From Acetobacterium sp965140355 (lineage in GTDB: Bacteria > Bacillota > Clostridia > Eubacteriales > Eubacteriaceae): DNA of 64,000 bases. A model generated the notes under the pieces. It was not told the origin of the DNA. It made no database searches and saw only the letters and a list, made by a program, of their open reading frames with translations. The stretch lies in assembly GCA_965140355.1 (NCBI GenBank), contig OZ223191.1:310001-374000 (forward strand), in the 5' to 3' direction. This document shows positions 43,168 through 52,915 of the stretch, one piece after another. The position numbers were made by a program, and so were the translations under genes. How positions within the stretch are numbered: the first letter of the stretch is position 1; each line of letters starts with the position of its first letter.

Positions 43168-43968
43168 ATGATTAAGATTATTGTGTCAGATCTTGATGGA
43201 ACATTACTAAATAGTAAAAAAGAATTACCAGAAAGATTTCCAAAGCTAATTAAAGCCTTAAATCGTGAAGGAATACGATTTGTTCCAGCAAGCGGAAGAG
43301 CAGTACATACCCTTAAAGTTCAATTCTTCGAACATTTTCATAAGATTGGATTGATTTGTGAAAATGGAAATGTGGTGTTAGATTGCGGTGAGATGATCTA
43401 TCATGTATCTATTGAAAAAAAAGACCTCATGGAATTACTGGGACTGATTGGAAAAATTGATGAATTACGTCCAGCACTATGTGGGATTCATGCGACTTAT
43501 ATAATGGATCGATCACCGGCTTTTGAAGCACAGGTGAGACGTTTTTTTTATAATACAGTAATTGTTGAAAATTTTGAAGAAGTAATTAATCAGGAAGAAA
43601 TTTGTAAGATATCAAATGTTGATGGGATTAACCCTTTGACAAATGCGTGGCCAAAACTGTTCTCGATTACCGATCGTTATGATCTTATTCCTTCAGGAGA
43701 AAACTGGATTGATATTGTCAAGAAAGGGGAAAACAAAGGAAAAGCTTTGCAGATGTTAATGGCAAACATTGGAGCAAAACCGGAGGAAACAATGGTATTT
43801 GGTGACTTTCTCAACGATCTGTCGCTAATGGAAGTTTGTGAACATACTTTTGCGATGAAAAATGCTCATCCAGATTTAAAAGCAGTTGCCAAAAATATCA
43901 CACATAAAACAAATGAAGAAGATGGTGTGATTGATACAATTATTGAGGTGCTTAACTTAAAATTATAA
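43168..43968 (+). CDS. HAD superfamily (Cof-type) phosphatase
   Basis: A 266-residue Cof/YidA-like HAD hydrolase: motif I IIVSDLDGTLLNSKK, motif II PASGRAVHT, and motif IV MVFGDFLNDLSLMEV. It dephosphorylates sugar phosphates or similar metabolites. The frame opens at 43150, but the ATG at 43168 lies 5 bases after AAGGAG. As last gene of the aldolase-kinase-dehydrogenase group, it may clear a phosphorylated intermediate. Confidence 0.88.
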   Translation: MIKIIVSDLDGTLLNSKKELPERFPKLIKALNREGIRFVPASGRAVHTLKVQFFEHFHKIGLICENGNVVLDCGEMIYHVSIEKKDLMELLGLIGKIDELRPALCGIHATYIMDRSPAFEAQVRRFFYNTVIVENFEEVINQEEICKISNVDGINPLTNAWPKLFSITDRYDLIPSGENWIDIVKKGENKGKALQMLMANIGAKPEETMVFGDFLNDLSLMEVCEHTFAMKNAHPDLKAVAKNITHKTNEEDGVIDTIIEVLNLKL

Positions 43969-43974
43969 ATAAAC

Positions 43975-44010
43975 AAAAAAACACTATTTCAAAATGAATA
44001 GTGTTTTTTT
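43975..44010. terminator. Bidirectional terminator
   Basis: A-run, ACACTATT (43981-43988) and AATAGTGT (43997-44004), T-run; separates the HAD gene (+) from the activase gene (-). Confidence 0.88.
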
Positions 44011-44050
44011 AAGCGGTCGCATATCAAGTGGCTCAGAGAGTCCCGAAGAA

Positions 44051-45010
44051 TTAGTGAACGGTTACCGGTAGTCCATACTCTTCAAAGATCCCCTTCAGTT
44101 TCTCTATATAGGCATCATTAGGAAGCGTTGCTTCGGCAACCGGATCATCACTGAGGCGCAAATACTTCATTACGCCCAAATTATGATAGGGAAGCAGTTG
44201 AACAACTTCTACGGCGGTTCCCAATCGTTTACAGAAGTGTGCCGTATCACGGATATTTTTTTCGTCGTAATTAAACATCGGGATTACCGGAATCCGGATC
44301 TGTAATTTTTTGCCATTTTCGGCAAGTTTTAGTGCGTTGTCCAGGATAACTTCATTGGGGACACCGACAACCGCCTGATGCTTTTCGCTATTCAGGTGTT
44401 TAAGGTCATACAGATACAAATCGACATAAGGCATGGTCAGTGCTACTTTTTCCCATTTTGCATATCCGGTCGTATCCAGCGCGGTATGAATGCCTTCGTT
44501 TTTCAGGCGCTTTAATACCGCAACGACAAAATCCAACTGACTCAGGGCTTCTCCGCCAGAGATCGTTACACCGCCTCCGGAACGGTCATAGAATTTTTTA
44601 TCCTGCAGAAGTCGGTTGACAAGTTCATCGACCGTATAATCTTTGCCGCATAGATAAAGCGCTTCCACATAACATGCATCCGCACACTTGCCACAGTTAT
44701 CGCAGAGGTCACGCTTGACATGAATAAGCTGTAGATCAGTGCCAGTTTTTACGTCTTTTTGGGTAACTCCAAGCTCAATGGCATTATTGGGGCAGGCCAT
44801 AATACATCGCTGTTTACAGGCATCGACACCGAGACACCGCATGGACATCCAACTGAGCTGTTTATAGAAAGCCTGCGATTCCGGACTATGGCACCAGGGG
44901 CAGTGAAGCGGGCAACCTTTTAGGAAAGCAGTGGTTCTGACCCCTGGTCCATCCTGGACGGAAAATCCCTGCACATCATACAGGCGTCCAGTCAATATTT
45001 TTTCTTCCAT
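44051..45010 (-). CDS. Glycyl radical enzyme activase B (radical SAM)
   Basis: A 319-residue activating enzyme. Radical-SAM cluster motif CPLHCPWC (C-x3-C-x2-C) near residue 34, preceded by GFSVQDGPGVRT; two ferredoxin-type clusters in the insert (CLGVDACKQRCIMACP, CDNCGKCADACY); GGGVTISGGEAL for SAM. It installs the glycyl radical on its partner, presumably the enzyme encoded 36 bases upstream. The ATG at 45010 follows GGAG by 6 bases; a TTG at 45022 is an alternative. The DNA is clearly more G+C-rich than the surrounding genes. Confidence 0.92.
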   Translation of the reverse strand: MEEKILTGRLYDVQGFSVQDGPGVRTTAFLKGCPLHCPWCHSPESQAFYKQLSWMSMRCLGVDACKQRCIMACPNNAIELGVTQKDVKTGTDLQLIHVKRDLCDNCGKCADACYVEALYLCGKDYTVDELVNRLLQDKKFYDRSGGGVTISGGEALSQLDFVVAVLKRLKNEGIHTALDTTGYAKWEKVALTMPYVDLYLYDLKHLNSEKHQAVVGVPNEVILDNALKLAENGKKLQIRIPVIPMFNYDEKNIRDTAHFCKRLGTAVEVVQLLPYHNLGVMKYLRLSDDPVAEATLPNDAYIEKLKGIFEEYGLPVTVH

Positions 45011-45046
45011 AATGTTCTCCAAATCATTTATTTTTAAGATTCTTCC

Positions 45047-47470
45047 TTACATGTTCATTTCTGTTCGGAAGATCAAATCGTCCTGGCACTCCTTAAATAC
45101 TTCGACAAAGTAGGCCGAGAATCCAGCTACCCGAACCACCAGATCCTGATAATCTTCTGGATGCTTCTGTGCTGCGCGCAGGGTGTCCCCGGAGATGATA
45201 TTCAACTGCAGTTCCATACCGCCGCCTTCAAAATAGCTCTGCATGACACTCTGTAGTTTTTTAATGCCATCCGCCCCATTCAGAGAGGTGGGATGGAATT
45301 TCATATTGCAAAGCGTTCCATTGCCATAAAGGGTCTGATCAAACTTCAGGATAGAGTTGATTGTCGTCACCGGGCCGCCCTTATCCTGCCCCTGCAGCGG
45401 AGAGATACCATCCGACAGCGGTTCGCCAACTTTACGACCGTCAGGTGTTGCTCCCGTGAACATACCAAATACAACATTTAGCGTTACCGGGTAGCAGCCA
45501 GCAGAAAAATGATTTCCACGAGGTCCGGTCGCCTGGTTGATGGCATTTGCATAGGTAGAGGCAGCAAAAGAAAGGTATTTATCGGCATTCTCGTCGGCAT
45601 TGCCATAATGTGGGGCCTTGCCGATGATCAGCTGATGCAGATCCTCATAACCTTCCCAGTTGTGCATGATTGCCTCATAGAGGTCTTTTGTCGTTGCCAG
45701 TTTTTCCCGAAAACAGATATAATCAATCAGGTTCAGGCTGTCGGCAACGTTTCCAAGGCCAACACAAGAATTGCCCGTTGAATTGTATTTTGCTCCGCCG
45801 GACTGGATATCCTTGCCCTTTTCCATGCAGCCCGTTACCGTTGCCGAGAGCATCGGTAATGGGGTATGAAAGGAGCTCATGGATTCCCAGGCGTTGATAC
45901 AACTGCATTGCCATTTGCAATAAAAATCAATCTGTTCCTTGACCGCAGCGAGAACTTGATCGATATTTTCCATCTCGTAAAGATAGCCGGTTGCCGGACC
46001 CGTTCTTGTAGGCTCAGGCGCTCCGGGGAACGCAAAGGGGTTCACCCCATTATTGATTGCCTGCAGGAGGGCCGTGACAATATTGATATACGATTCGGTG
46101 CCGGTTCCGCCCGGCTGGGCCCATTCACTGCCGCATATCTGCGGCTCCACACAGCCGATCAGACAATAATTTCGGGCATCTTCCAGCGGAATGCCCCGTT
46201 TCATCAAAGCAGGGATAATCGTTTCATCATATTCATAGCTGGGAACACCGCCAGCTAACTTGTTAGTCATAATTGCTGCTTCCCAGAGTTCATCGGGAGT
46301 ATTCTGGTGAATACGCAGCGCCTGTGGCGGTGTATGCAGAAGCAAACGCCCACAGCACTGCAGCATCATATAGGAAACTGGATTCGAAGCATCACTGCCA
46401 TCCTTGTTTACGCCACCCAGTGTCATCAGCTGTCCGCTGGTGTAGCCCGGATTTGAGGCAGTCGCGGCGTCGGACCAAATTTTGTTGCATTCGGCCACCT
46501 TCAGATAAAAAAGATCCATTAATTCCTGGGCTCGTTCCGGAGTGATCGTTCCTGCGGCGAGGTCTTTTTCGTAATACGATCCAAGATACTGGTCGATACG
46601 ACCGAAACTGATACCATGCTGCTGTCCATCCAGACATAGTGCTAACTGGTACAAATAAATGCACTGCACCGCATCGTGAAAACTGCGACAGGGATGTTCC
46701 ATAATCCAATTCAGGGTATCGGCCATTTCCAGAAGTTCCTTCTTGCGATCTGGATCTGCCGTTACGCCAGCCAGCCGCTCACATTCTTTGGCATATCGCT
46801 TAGACCAGATAATGATGCCTTCGGAAACGATTGAGATTGCACGGTAGAAATTGTACTGATAAATGGACTCTCCAAAAATGCCTTCCTGTTCGAATTCTTG
46901 AATCTTTTGCTCCGCTTCGTCATGAATTGCCCGAAATCCCTTTTGGGTTGCAGTCCAGAAATTAGCAACGAAGTGACCAACCGGTGACTGACAGTTATCC
47001 TGTTTGCCAAAGTACAATACGCCATTATTGGCAATATCCTTGTACCCTCTTGGCATGTATTCATCAACAATGGCACTCATACAATTTTTCACCCAGTAAT
47101 CGCCCGTTTCTAACAGATATTTGGTATCCTCCGGATCGAGAACATAGGGGTCATTTTTGCGAGTCGGAATTATCCCGGCGCGAAGTTCTTCCATAAACCA
47201 CTTAAAGGAAGTTTCCGGATACAATGCGCAACACCGATATGCCGTTCCCTGAAATCCGACGATAACCTCATCATCAAATACCGGTGTCGGCATCTGTTCG
47301 AAAAGATTTTTTAGGTTTTGGGCGCGCTTTAAGATACCGGTCAGTTGTGGATTTTGCATATAAAATTCCGTTACCAGCCGATAGCGGTTGATATCAATCT
47401 TGGGTTTTGTCTCACGATATTTTTTCCTGATGGTCTTAACACGATCGGTAATGGGACTTAATTTGTACAT
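45047..47470 (-). CDS. Glycyl radical enzyme B
   Basis: An 807-residue PFL-like enzyme. Thiyl-radical Cys440 and general base Glu442 lie in LIGCVEPQ; the radical glycine is G783 in RVAGFSAYF. The C-V-E motif is that of diol/choline/hydroxyproline-type dehydratases and lyases, not pyruvate formate-lyase (which has C-C). DGQQHGISFGRIDQY (281-295) also places it in that group. The substrate cannot be assigned. AAGGAG precedes the ATG. Codon use and G+C are higher than in enzyme A: two hand-counted 60-base lines give 57 and 55 percent. Confidence 0.92.
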   Translation of the reverse strand: MYKLSPITDRVKTIRKKYRETKPKIDINRYRLVTEFYMQNPQLTGILKRAQNLKNLFEQMPTPVFDDEVIVGFQGTAYRCCALYPETSFKWFMEELRAGIIPTRKNDPYVLDPEDTKYLLETGDYWVKNCMSAIVDEYMPRGYKDIANNGVLYFGKQDNCQSPVGHFVANFWTATQKGFRAIHDEAEQKIQEFEQEGIFGESIYQYNFYRAISIVSEGIIIWSKRYAKECERLAGVTADPDRKKELLEMADTLNWIMEHPCRSFHDAVQCIYLYQLALCLDGQQHGISFGRIDQYLGSYYEKDLAAGTITPERAQELMDLFYLKVAECNKIWSDAATASNPGYTSGQLMTLGGVNKDGSDASNPVSYMMLQCCGRLLLHTPPQALRIHQNTPDELWEAAIMTNKLAGGVPSYEYDETIIPALMKRGIPLEDARNYCLIGCVEPQICGSEWAQPGGTGTESYINIVTALLQAINNGVNPFAFPGAPEPTRTGPATGYLYEMENIDQVLAAVKEQIDFYCKWQCSCINAWESMSSFHTPLPMLSATVTGCMEKGKDIQSGGAKYNSTGNSCVGLGNVADSLNLIDYICFREKLATTKDLYEAIMHNWEGYEDLHQLIIGKAPHYGNADENADKYLSFAASTYANAINQATGPRGNHFSAGCYPVTLNVVFGMFTGATPDGRKVGEPLSDGISPLQGQDKGGPVTTINSILKFDQTLYGNGTLCNMKFHPTSLNGADGIKKLQSVMQSYFEGGGMELQLNIISGDTLRAAQKHPEDYQDLVVRVAGFSAYFVEVFKECQDDLIFRTEMNM

Positions 47471-47723
47471 ATTAATACTCCTTTTAAAATATATTTAGAA
47501 TTTAATTTGAGGTCCGCTTAATTTATTTTTTAAGATTAAAAAACACCTGATATTTTTTTGATCATAATTTTGGGGATCAAAAATGGAAGGCTCAAGGAAT
47601 CATGCTTAAAAGATGATGTTATTTTAAGTAATAATATAACCTTTTAAGAAACTCTATTGCAAACAGGAACATGTTTCAAAAAACAATCGTCAAAAATTAA
47701 AACTAAGATAACTGTTTGGGTAA

Positions 47724-50186
47724 TTAAAGAGCACAATGCTCCGTTCTGGAGATGAAATCATCCTGTAAAACTTTAGGCATTTCCACAAAATAGACTGAAA
47801 AGCCGGCAATGCGTACGATTAAATTACGATATTCATCAGGATTTTCCTGAGCCTGATAAAGCGTTTGAGTGTCCACAACGTTAAACTGGACTTCCATGCC
47901 GCCATTTTCAAAGTAAGTCGTAATTAATTGACGAAGTTTCTCAACACCTTCTTTATTAGCGACACAAGAAGGACTGAAACGGAGGTTCATTTGATCGCCA
48001 TTGCCTAAGATGCTTTGCGGTAGTTTAGAAACAGTATTGAGATAGGAGATAACCCCATTTCGATCAAAACCTTGTCGGGAAGAGATCGCTTCAGCAAGTG
48101 CTTCACCTTTTCGTCGGCCATCAGGAGTTGCAGCAGTTTTGGAACCATAATCAACATGGACTGTCATGGTGAAGGTTCCAAAAGCCCAATTACCGCCTCG
48201 CGGATTGGTAGCTGCGGAAACGTAGCTGTTAGCTAAATCCATAACCCATGCGGCAAGCTCATCAACCTCATCAATGTCATTTCCGTAATGGGGAATATCA
48301 AAAACAATGGTTTGATAAAGTGATTCATATCCTTCCCAATTTGCACACAAAGCCTCGTAAAGTTCTTTGGTCGTAACGATTTTATCATCAAAGCATAATT
48401 TTTTGATTGCAATCAGACAATCCGCAACATTGCCGATTCCGCAACCAGTCAAACCAGTAGAATTGTATTTACAGACGCCTGAGAGCGCATCTTTTCCGCT
48501 TTCTACACAGCCGTCCATTGTTGTAGAGGCAACAACGGCGGGGAAATGATCGGCATACATTAATTCAAAACAATTTCCGCCGGTAATCTGCCAATCGAGG
48601 AAATATTTCAATTGGGCAGCGAATGCTTCCTTGAAGGCTTCAAAAGTTTGGTAATCGTAGAGATAACCGGTTTTAAGACCTCTTTTGAAGCCGGTAAGCG
48701 GATTTTTACCGTTATGGATTGCCATAATGATGGGTCCCAGAAGGTTAAAGAAGACTTCAGAACCAGGACCACCACTGGCAGACCATTCATTTCCTGAACC
48801 GGATGGTTCGACACATCCGATGATGCAGTAGTCGCGAGCATCTTCAAGGGTTCGTCCGCGCTTAATAAGCATGGGGATGATAAGCTCATCATTTTCAAAG
48901 GAGGGAACCCCACCGCAGGCTTTGCTCGATTCAATCGCTAATTCCCACACATCGGAAGGTGTGTTTTTATGGATGCGGATGTCGACGGAAGGGTCTGCAA
49001 GAAACATGCGACCAGTGGTATGAAGGAGACATCTTGTTAAAACGTTTGAGGCATCGGTGCCATTTTTTTTAACACCGCCGATGGTGAAGTGGTGACCACC
49101 GGTGTTATACGAATAACCTTTGCCACTGTACATTTTTGACAGCATATCGTTGCTACTCATGCGAACCTGGATAAGATTGTCGTTTAATTTAAGGAAGAAA
49201 GCATCCGAATAATCTTGGAGCGTTGCCATTGTGAGCGTTCCTAATTTTAACTCATCTTCAGCAAACCAACCGGCGTATTGATCAACTCGACCTTGTGATA
49301 ATCCATGTTGCTGACCATCGGCAACAAGCATTAACTGGTAGAGAATAATCACTTGTAGGGCTTCCCAGGTATTACGAGCCGGATTTTCCATGATCCAATT
49401 AAGCGAATCAGCCATGTTAAGCAGTTCCGTTTTACGCTCTGGATTAGCGTGGTTCTCAGCTTGGCGGGCGCATTCCTGAGCATATCGTTTAGAAAAAATG
49501 ATCGCGGCATCACAAACGATATCGGTAGCCTGATAAAAGAGAAATTTAGCGGCGTCATTTCCATAGATTTGCCCTTGGAGCTGATCAATTTTTTGGCGAA
49601 TTTCTCTTTTAATACTACCAAATCCTTCAACAATGACTTTCTGATAATTGGGACTATAATGGCCCTGAGGAACACCACCTAAATTAGGTTTGCGGGCAAA
49701 AAAATCTGAGCATCCATTTCCTTGAAAATTTTGAAGAAACGGTGGGATGATTTCAAGATAACGTGCTGATAGTGATCGATCGATCCAGTATTCGGAAGCT
49801 TCTTTAAAAATCTCCCGATCGGAGTCACTCATGTAGGCAAAGGAATCTTTACTTTGCCAGGCAGCTTTAAAACTATTATCATCATCATGAGAGGCTTGAT
49901 GAAGCCAAGTCGCATCCCACTCAACGAAGCTGTTTAGAGCCCGGTAGGTGCGACCGAGCTGCCCTACAAAAATATCCTCATCTTCAACTAAAATGGTTTT
50001 ATTTGAGCACCACTCATAAAGACAATGAGCGCGTTTTAAAATGTTGGGTTCGGCTTCATGAGCTTTATAGTAGTCAGTATATATTTTGGTTCGCTCACCA
50101 TCCAGAATAGTCCGCCCTTTATTGGCGGCACTGCGTTTGTCGCGTAAAACTTGAATTCTTGGACTTACGGCAGCAAATTTAAACAT
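47724..50186 (-). CDS. Glycyl radical enzyme A
   Basis: An 820-residue paralogue of enzyme B. Cys458 and Glu460 in IIGCVEPSG; radical glycine G795 in RIAGFSVYF; DGQQHGLSQGRVDQY (290-304). The frame extends to 50216, but the ATG at 50186 lies 8 bases after AAGGAGGT. It follows its activase A gene (50260-51216) by 73 bases and is followed by enzyme B after a 253-base gap containing no clear terminator. Substrate unknown; dehydratase/lyase type. Confidence 0.92.
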   Translation of the reverse strand: MFKFAAVSPRIQVLRDKRSAANKGRTILDGERTKIYTDYYKAHEAEPNILKRAHCLYEWCSNKTILVEDEDIFVGQLGRTYRALNSFVEWDATWLHQASHDDDNSFKAAWQSKDSFAYMSDSDREIFKEASEYWIDRSLSARYLEIIPPFLQNFQGNGCSDFFARKPNLGGVPQGHYSPNYQKVIVEGFGSIKREIRQKIDQLQGQIYGNDAAKFLFYQATDIVCDAAIIFSKRYAQECARQAENHANPERKTELLNMADSLNWIMENPARNTWEALQVIILYQLMLVADGQQHGLSQGRVDQYAGWFAEDELKLGTLTMATLQDYSDAFFLKLNDNLIQVRMSSNDMLSKMYSGKGYSYNTGGHHFTIGGVKKNGTDASNVLTRCLLHTTGRMFLADPSVDIRIHKNTPSDVWELAIESSKACGGVPSFENDELIIPMLIKRGRTLEDARDYCIIGCVEPSGSGNEWSASGGPGSEVFFNLLGPIIMAIHNGKNPLTGFKRGLKTGYLYDYQTFEAFKEAFAAQLKYFLDWQITGGNCFELMYADHFPAVVASTTMDGCVESGKDALSGVCKYNSTGLTGCGIGNVADCLIAIKKLCFDDKIVTTKELYEALCANWEGYESLYQTIVFDIPHYGNDIDEVDELAAWVMDLANSYVSAATNPRGGNWAFGTFTMTVHVDYGSKTAATPDGRRKGEALAEAISSRQGFDRNGVISYLNTVSKLPQSILGNGDQMNLRFSPSCVANKEGVEKLRQLITTYFENGGMEVQFNVVDTQTLYQAQENPDEYRNLIVRIAGFSVYFVEMPKVLQDDFISRTEHCAL

Positions 50187-50259
50187 CGAAATTACCTCCT
50201 TGAAAATTATAGTCACTACAACCAGATTAATGGTGTAATAATTAACTTAAAGTATGAAA

Positions 50260-51216
50260 TTAGTGTATTTGAATGGGTGTAAAATAGCTTTCTAAGAGTT
50301 TTTTGTATTCTTGCATCACGGCATCGCTTGGCGATTTTAAATGCTTAAGTTCATTTTCTTTTCCCAGTTTATTATATTTGAGAAGGCCCAATTGGTGATA
50401 GGGAAGTAGTTGGAGCAGCTGGATCGAAGGACCAAGATCTTTAATGAATTTACCGGTGGCGTGGAGATTTTTTGCAGAATCGTTGACACCTGGAATAATC
50501 GGAAAACGAAATTGAATTTTTCCGCCAGCGGTAACTAATTTTTGGGCGTTTTCAAGGATCAGTTCATTAGAAACCCCGGTATATTTCTGATGTTGGTTTG
50601 GATCCATATGTTTTAAGTCGTAGAGATATAAATCAACATAGGGGAGGGTTCTTTCCAGTGTTTTCCAAGCAGCAAAGCCGGTTGTGTCTAAACACGTGTG
50701 GATATTTTCATTTTTGGCGGCTTTTAATAACGCAACCGTAAAATCAATTTGTGCGAGGGCCTCGCCACCAGAGATGGTTAGACCACCGCCAGAGTTATTA
50801 AAGTAAGCCCGATCTTTTAGAATTCTAGCCATGACATCTTCAAGTTTCATGTCTTTTCCTGAAGCTATAAGGGCTCTTGGCTTGCATACTTGAGTACAAT
50901 CGAGGCAATCGGTGCATTTTTTCCGGTCAACGTCAATAAGAGTAATATCGCTTTCAGACAAAGCTGAATAGTTTGGCTGGCTGGCTTTAATGGCATTTTT
51001 TTTACAAGTCGATAAACACAATCCGCATTTCTCAATGCCAATGCATTTGACTGAAGTATATGAGAGTACGTAGTGAAAGGGAACGGATTCTGGATTATGA
51101 CACCAGAGACAACTTAGCGGACAACCGCTAAGAAAAACACTTGTTCGGATACCCGGACCATCATGAACGGAGAATCCCTGGATGTCATAAATTCGGCCGA
51201 TTATTTCTTGACTCAT
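50260..51216 (-). CDS. Glycyl radical enzyme activase A (radical SAM)
   Basis: A 318-residue activase: CPLSCLWC radical-SAM motif, GFSVHDGPGIRT before it, cluster motifs KCIGIEKCGLCLSTCK and CTDCLDCTQVCK, GGGLTISGGEAL. First gene of the minus-strand unit, with AAGGGAG upstream. About as long as activase B and clearly paralogous. It may also serve the third glycyl radical enzyme (53153-55597), which lacks an adjacent activase. Confidence 0.92.
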   Translation of the reverse strand: MSQEIIGRIYDIQGFSVHDGPGIRTSVFLSGCPLSCLWCHNPESVPFHYVLSYTSVKCIGIEKCGLCLSTCKKNAIKASQPNYSALSESDITLIDVDRKKCTDCLDCTQVCKPRALIASGKDMKLEDVMARILKDRAYFNNSGGGLTISGGEALAQIDFTVALLKAAKNENIHTCLDTTGFAAWKTLERTLPYVDLYLYDLKHMDPNQHQKYTGVSNELILENAQKLVTAGGKIQFRFPIIPGVNDSAKNLHATGKFIKDLGPSIQLLQLLPYHQLGLLKYNKLGKENELKHLKSPSDAVMQEYKKLLESYFTPIQIH

Positions 51217-51574
51217 TGATAATTCTCTCCCTTGGAATTTGTAGGATATTATTTAAAAATGTTGATTATAATAAAATTTTATAGCAATGAAACCGTTTAA
51301 ACAATGATATATCGGGACCAGAAAAAAAAAAAACGCGTCCCTACAAGTATCAGGGCAGGGGTTTGTGCAATTAAAAATTCTTAAATAAGGAATAAATTGT
51401 TTGAAACAGGACAAAATGGGGACAAAAGATGTCTCTTTGATGTCCTTTTAAGGCATTGTAGAGAATATGGCAAGTAGTTATAATTAAGTTAATTCAATTT
51501 ATTTTGGAAAACTATAAAATTTTACAAATGAATCGGTAAATATGAAACGACAAGAAAGGAGATAATTGGGCAAA
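51217..51574. other. Divergent intergenic region between glycyl radical units
   Basis: Holds the start regions of both divergent units. Visible: a cre-like motif TGAAACCGTTTAAACA near 51288, one base off the usual TG..AA.CG.T..CA; an imperfect hairpin at about 51419-51447 (GGGGACAAAAGA / TCTTTGATGTCC) followed by TTTT; and a TATAAA at 51513-51518. No promoter pair is convincing. Confidence 0.4.
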
Positions 51575-51703
51575 ATGAAAACGATTAAATACAGTTGTTT
51601 GGGCAATAGATACGACCTCCATTGCAAATTATTCTTAGTAGCTAATCAAGGATCGTCTATTATGAGCGATGTTTTTAATGGAAACGGTGGAAAGCATGTC
51701 TAA
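51575..51703 (+). CDS. Possible 42-residue small protein or leader peptide
   Basis: A short frame MKTIKYSCLGNRYDLHC...GGKHV from ATG 51575, preceded by AAAGGAGA (51556-51563) at longer than usual spacing (about 11 bases), with a TTG at 51566 as closer alternative. It ends 38 bases before the URO-D-like gene. No family recognised; two cysteines. It could be a leader peptide of the third glycyl radical unit or a chance frame. Confidence 0.3.
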   Translation: MKTIKYSCLGNRYDLHCKLFLVANQGSSIMSDVFNGNGGKHV

Positions 51704-51741
51704 ATTAAATAAAAAAAGTCGCGTAGTAGAGGAGTAATGAT

Positions 51742-52905
51742 ATGACGAAAGAAATATTAAGTACAGAGTATAAAACACAACTATTTACGGATATTTATTC
51801 AGGAAATAAGCCGGATCGAGTTCCTGAAAAAATGGGCGTTAATGCTTGCGCGGCGTTAGAATTAGCCGGTTATGATCTGCGATATGCACAATATGGAATT
51901 ACAAAGGTATTGGATGCAACGGAGAAAATAAATGCAAAATATAATACCGATACTTTAATTGGAACATGGCCGGGAACACCATGGTTGAATAAATTCACCG
52001 GAAGTCGAACAAATGTAATGGGGGATGATGGTTTTATACAGCATCCCAATGTTCATGGAATGGAATCAGATGAATACGATCAGCTTTTGGCAGACCCATT
52101 GAAATTTATTTGGGAAACGGTAATTCCGAGGATATTTACAGAGTTTGATGCTCCGCCAATGAAAGCGGCGCTAGCGATGGCGAAAACAATTAAGGCTTCA
52201 GATCATATAAACGGAAAAATAGCTCAAGGAAATATCGCACTTATGAAAAAATATAATAAGTCGACATTTCCAACTTTTGTGGGAATCAGCCGTGCCCCCT
52301 TCGATTATCTGGCAGATTATCTCAGATCATTTACTGGAGCACTGGTAGATATGAGAAGAAATCCGAACGAAGTACTTGAAGCCGTTAACCTGATTACACC
52401 GTTGATGATAAAATCGGGTTGTCCGAGACAGATAGAGAATCCAAACAGATTGTCTAGAATTTTCTTTGCACTTCATATGCCGACTTTTATGTCTGAGAAA
52501 TTTTTTGCAAAATTCTGGTGGCCTTCTTTTAAAGAAACGGTATGGGCAATTTATGAAAAAGGTTTTGGAATAAATATATTTTGCGAAGAAAACTGGATGC
52601 ATTTACTGGATTATTTAAATGAACTGCCACCAGGTTGTGAACTTCAATTTGAGTATGGTGATCCTAAAATGATCAAAGAAAAAGTTGGTGATCGACATAT
52701 TATCTCAGGACTTTTTCCAGTAAGTATTATGAAAAGTGGAACAAAACAGGAAGTATGTGATAAGGCTAAGGAATATTTGGACATCCTTGCAGTGGATGGC
52801 AAGTATATATTTAATTTTGACAAATCGATTTTAATTGCAACACAAATAAATTGGGATCTTTTTCAACCACTCTTAGATACTGTTCATGAATACGGAAGGA
52901 ATTAG
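51742..52905 (+). CDS. URO-D superfamily protein linked to glycyl radical enzyme
   Basis: A 387-residue protein with URO-D/MtaA-like pattern: YSGNKPDRVPEKMGV at the N-terminus, ISRAPFDYLADYLRSFTGALVDM, FFAKFWWPSFKETVWAIYEKGFGINIFCEENW and ISGLFPVSIMKSG. The zinc H-x-C-G motif of thiol methyltransferases is absent. It starts an operon with a 51-residue protein gene (10 bases later) and a glycyl radical enzyme gene. A methyl-transfer or decarboxylation role tied to that enzyme's substrate or product is possible; no corrinoid protein gene is nearby. GAGGAG precedes the ATG. Confidence 0.75.
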   Translation: MTKEILSTEYKTQLFTDIYSGNKPDRVPEKMGVNACAALELAGYDLRYAQYGITKVLDATEKINAKYNTDTLIGTWPGTPWLNKFTGSRTNVMGDDGFIQHPNVHGMESDEYDQLLADPLKFIWETVIPRIFTEFDAPPMKAALAMAKTIKASDHINGKIAQGNIALMKKYNKSTFPTFVGISRAPFDYLADYLRSFTGALVDMRRNPNEVLEAVNLITPLMIKSGCPRQIENPNRLSRIFFALHMPTFMSEKFFAKFWWPSFKETVWAIYEKGFGINIFCEENWMHLLDYLNELPPGCELQFEYGDPKMIKEKVGDRHIISGLFPVSIMKSGTKQEVCDKAKEYLDILAVDGKYIFNFDKSILIATQINWDLFQPLLDTVHEYGRN

Positions 52906-52915
52906 GAGGCATATT

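Noticed and set aside
45293..46545. Several + strand frames of 60-130 codons opposite glycyl radical enzyme B
   Set aside because: They are antisense to a clear enzyme gene; their length reflects its higher G+C content.
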